From Bacillus norwichensis (lineage in GTDB: Bacteria > Bacillota > Bacilli > Bacillales > Bacillaceae_C): 64,000 nucleotides of DNA. Position 1 is the first letter of the stretch, and each line of letters starts with the position of its first letter. Under the pieces are notes generated by a model, which saw only the letters and a program-made list of their open reading frames with translations, did not search any database and was not told the DNA's origin. The stretch lies in the NCBI RefSeq assembly GCF_014836955.1, contig NZ_JACSPV010000007.1, positions 62,001 through 126,000 of the forward strand, read 5' to 3'. Both the position numbers and the translations under genes were made by a program. Below, piece after piece: positions 63,717-64,000 of this stretch.

Positions 63717-63767
63717 GTGACGTTCGCTTTCATTATCATTGTTTTCGTTTTCATTAAAGTATTCTGA
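63717..63767 (+). CDS. Possible 16-residue hydrophobic micropeptide
   Basis: GTG 63717 has AAGGAG 12 bases upstream and encodes MTFAFIIIVFVFIKVF. The product is almost entirely hydrophobic. Such short frames also arise by chance in AT-rich DNA. Confidence 0.2.
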   Translation: MTFAFIIIVFVFIKVF

Positions 63768-63832
63768 CTTTGTTTATTACAAGTCAAAAGTTGATAATGA
63801 AGTTACAATGATGATGAAAGAGGGTAGGTTAA

Positions 63833-63919
63833 ATGAAGACTTTCATTAATAGCCTAGTCAACAAGTACGAAGGTTTCGTATGCGTCAGAACAGCTCGAGT
63901 CTTAAACAAACGTAACTAA
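63833..63919 (+). CDS. Possible 28-residue small protein
   Basis: A frame of 28 codons (start MKTFINSLVNKYEG, end RTARVLNKRN) starts at ATG 63833, with AGAGGGTAGG just upstream. A plausible promoter, TTGTTT and GATAAT 17 bases apart, lies at about 63774-63802, and a terminator follows at 63969. The complete promoter-site-ORF-terminator layout favours a real small gene; I do not recognise it. The C-terminal half is strongly basic. Confidence 0.4.
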   Translation: MKTFINSLVNKYEGFVCVRTARVLNKRN

Positions 63920-63968
63920 GGATTTAGCGCTTAAACACCTAGATACTGCACATAGATATTCATCGAGT

Positions 63969-63996
63969 CAAGTCCTCTTGGACTTGGCTTTTTTAT
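63969..63996 (+). terminator. Terminator at the window end
   Basis: CAAGTCC pairs with GGACTTG around TCTT, followed by GCTTTTTT. Confidence 0.85.
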
Positions 63997-64000
63997 ATGG

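Overview
The window looks like chromosomal DNA of a low-GC, spore-forming, motile member of the Bacillaceae. The strongest evidence is the conserved block flaG-fliD-fliS-fliT-hpf-secA-prfB-(gap)-cccB-ftsE-ftsX ... ctpB-minJ, which follows the Bacillus subtilis gene order. Supporting evidence is a SpoIIP-type protein, a sigma-D promoter, strong GGAGG ribosome sites, many TTG/GTG starts and S-box leaders. No rRNA, tRNA, CRISPR array, complete insertion sequence or prophage was seen.

Layout. 0-7.4 kb: the end of a DUF4003 gene, a decayed stretch with three TetR-type operator dyads, then a PchR-like AraC regulator convergent with a Fur-boxed siderophore uptake operon (MFS exporter, binding lipoprotein, FecCD permease, ATPase). 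7.8-12.5 kb: a PadR/HAAS pair, a FetAB-type iron exporter, a 13-unit array with a 20-bp pitch, and a CDF metal exporter. 12.7-16.5 kb: an S-box controlled sulfur operon (DszC-like, DszA-like, MetQ-like). 17-22.5 kb: small hypothetical genes, a MurJ/YtgP-type flippase, a SpoIIP paralogue and two small genes broken by single-base shifts. 22.5-28.3 kb: a complete oligopeptide/dipeptide ABC operon. 28.6-30.6 kb: an FMN reductase, a pirin and an HxlR regulator sharing an operator dyad. 30.6-33.5 kb: minJ and ctpB. 34-35.5 kb: an S-box controlled O-acetylhomoserine sulfhydrylase. 35.6-39.5 kb: a TlpA/ResA-like protein with a membrane partner, cardiolipin synthase and a leucine-rich-repeat lipoprotein. 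39.6-52.5 kb: a coiled-coil M23 hydrolase with ftsEX, cccB, prfB with its programmed frameshift, secA, hpf and the filament-cap flagellar genes.

The most novel region is 53.9-63.4 kb. A sigma-54 activator is divergent from genes for a small membrane protein, an NCS1 permease, a second-type HemA (glutamyl-tRNA reductase), a DUF3445 heme oxidative N-demethylase subunit, a DmmA-like zinc-ribbon protein, a PDR-type flavin/2Fe-2S reductase and an aldehyde dehydrogenase. Two close matches to the sigma-54 promoter consensus precede the two gene groups, one of them exact. I infer an inducible module that imports an N-methylated compound (possibly a heterocycle), demethylates it oxidatively, makes its own heme precursor and oxidises an aldehyde product. 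A GcvT-like subunit that would capture formaldehyde is not present here. The substrate is unknown.

The intergenic DNA carries three kinds of dispersed repeat. Several small genes are broken by one base in or near short homopolymers; these could be true decay or assembly indels, and the raw reads should be inspected.
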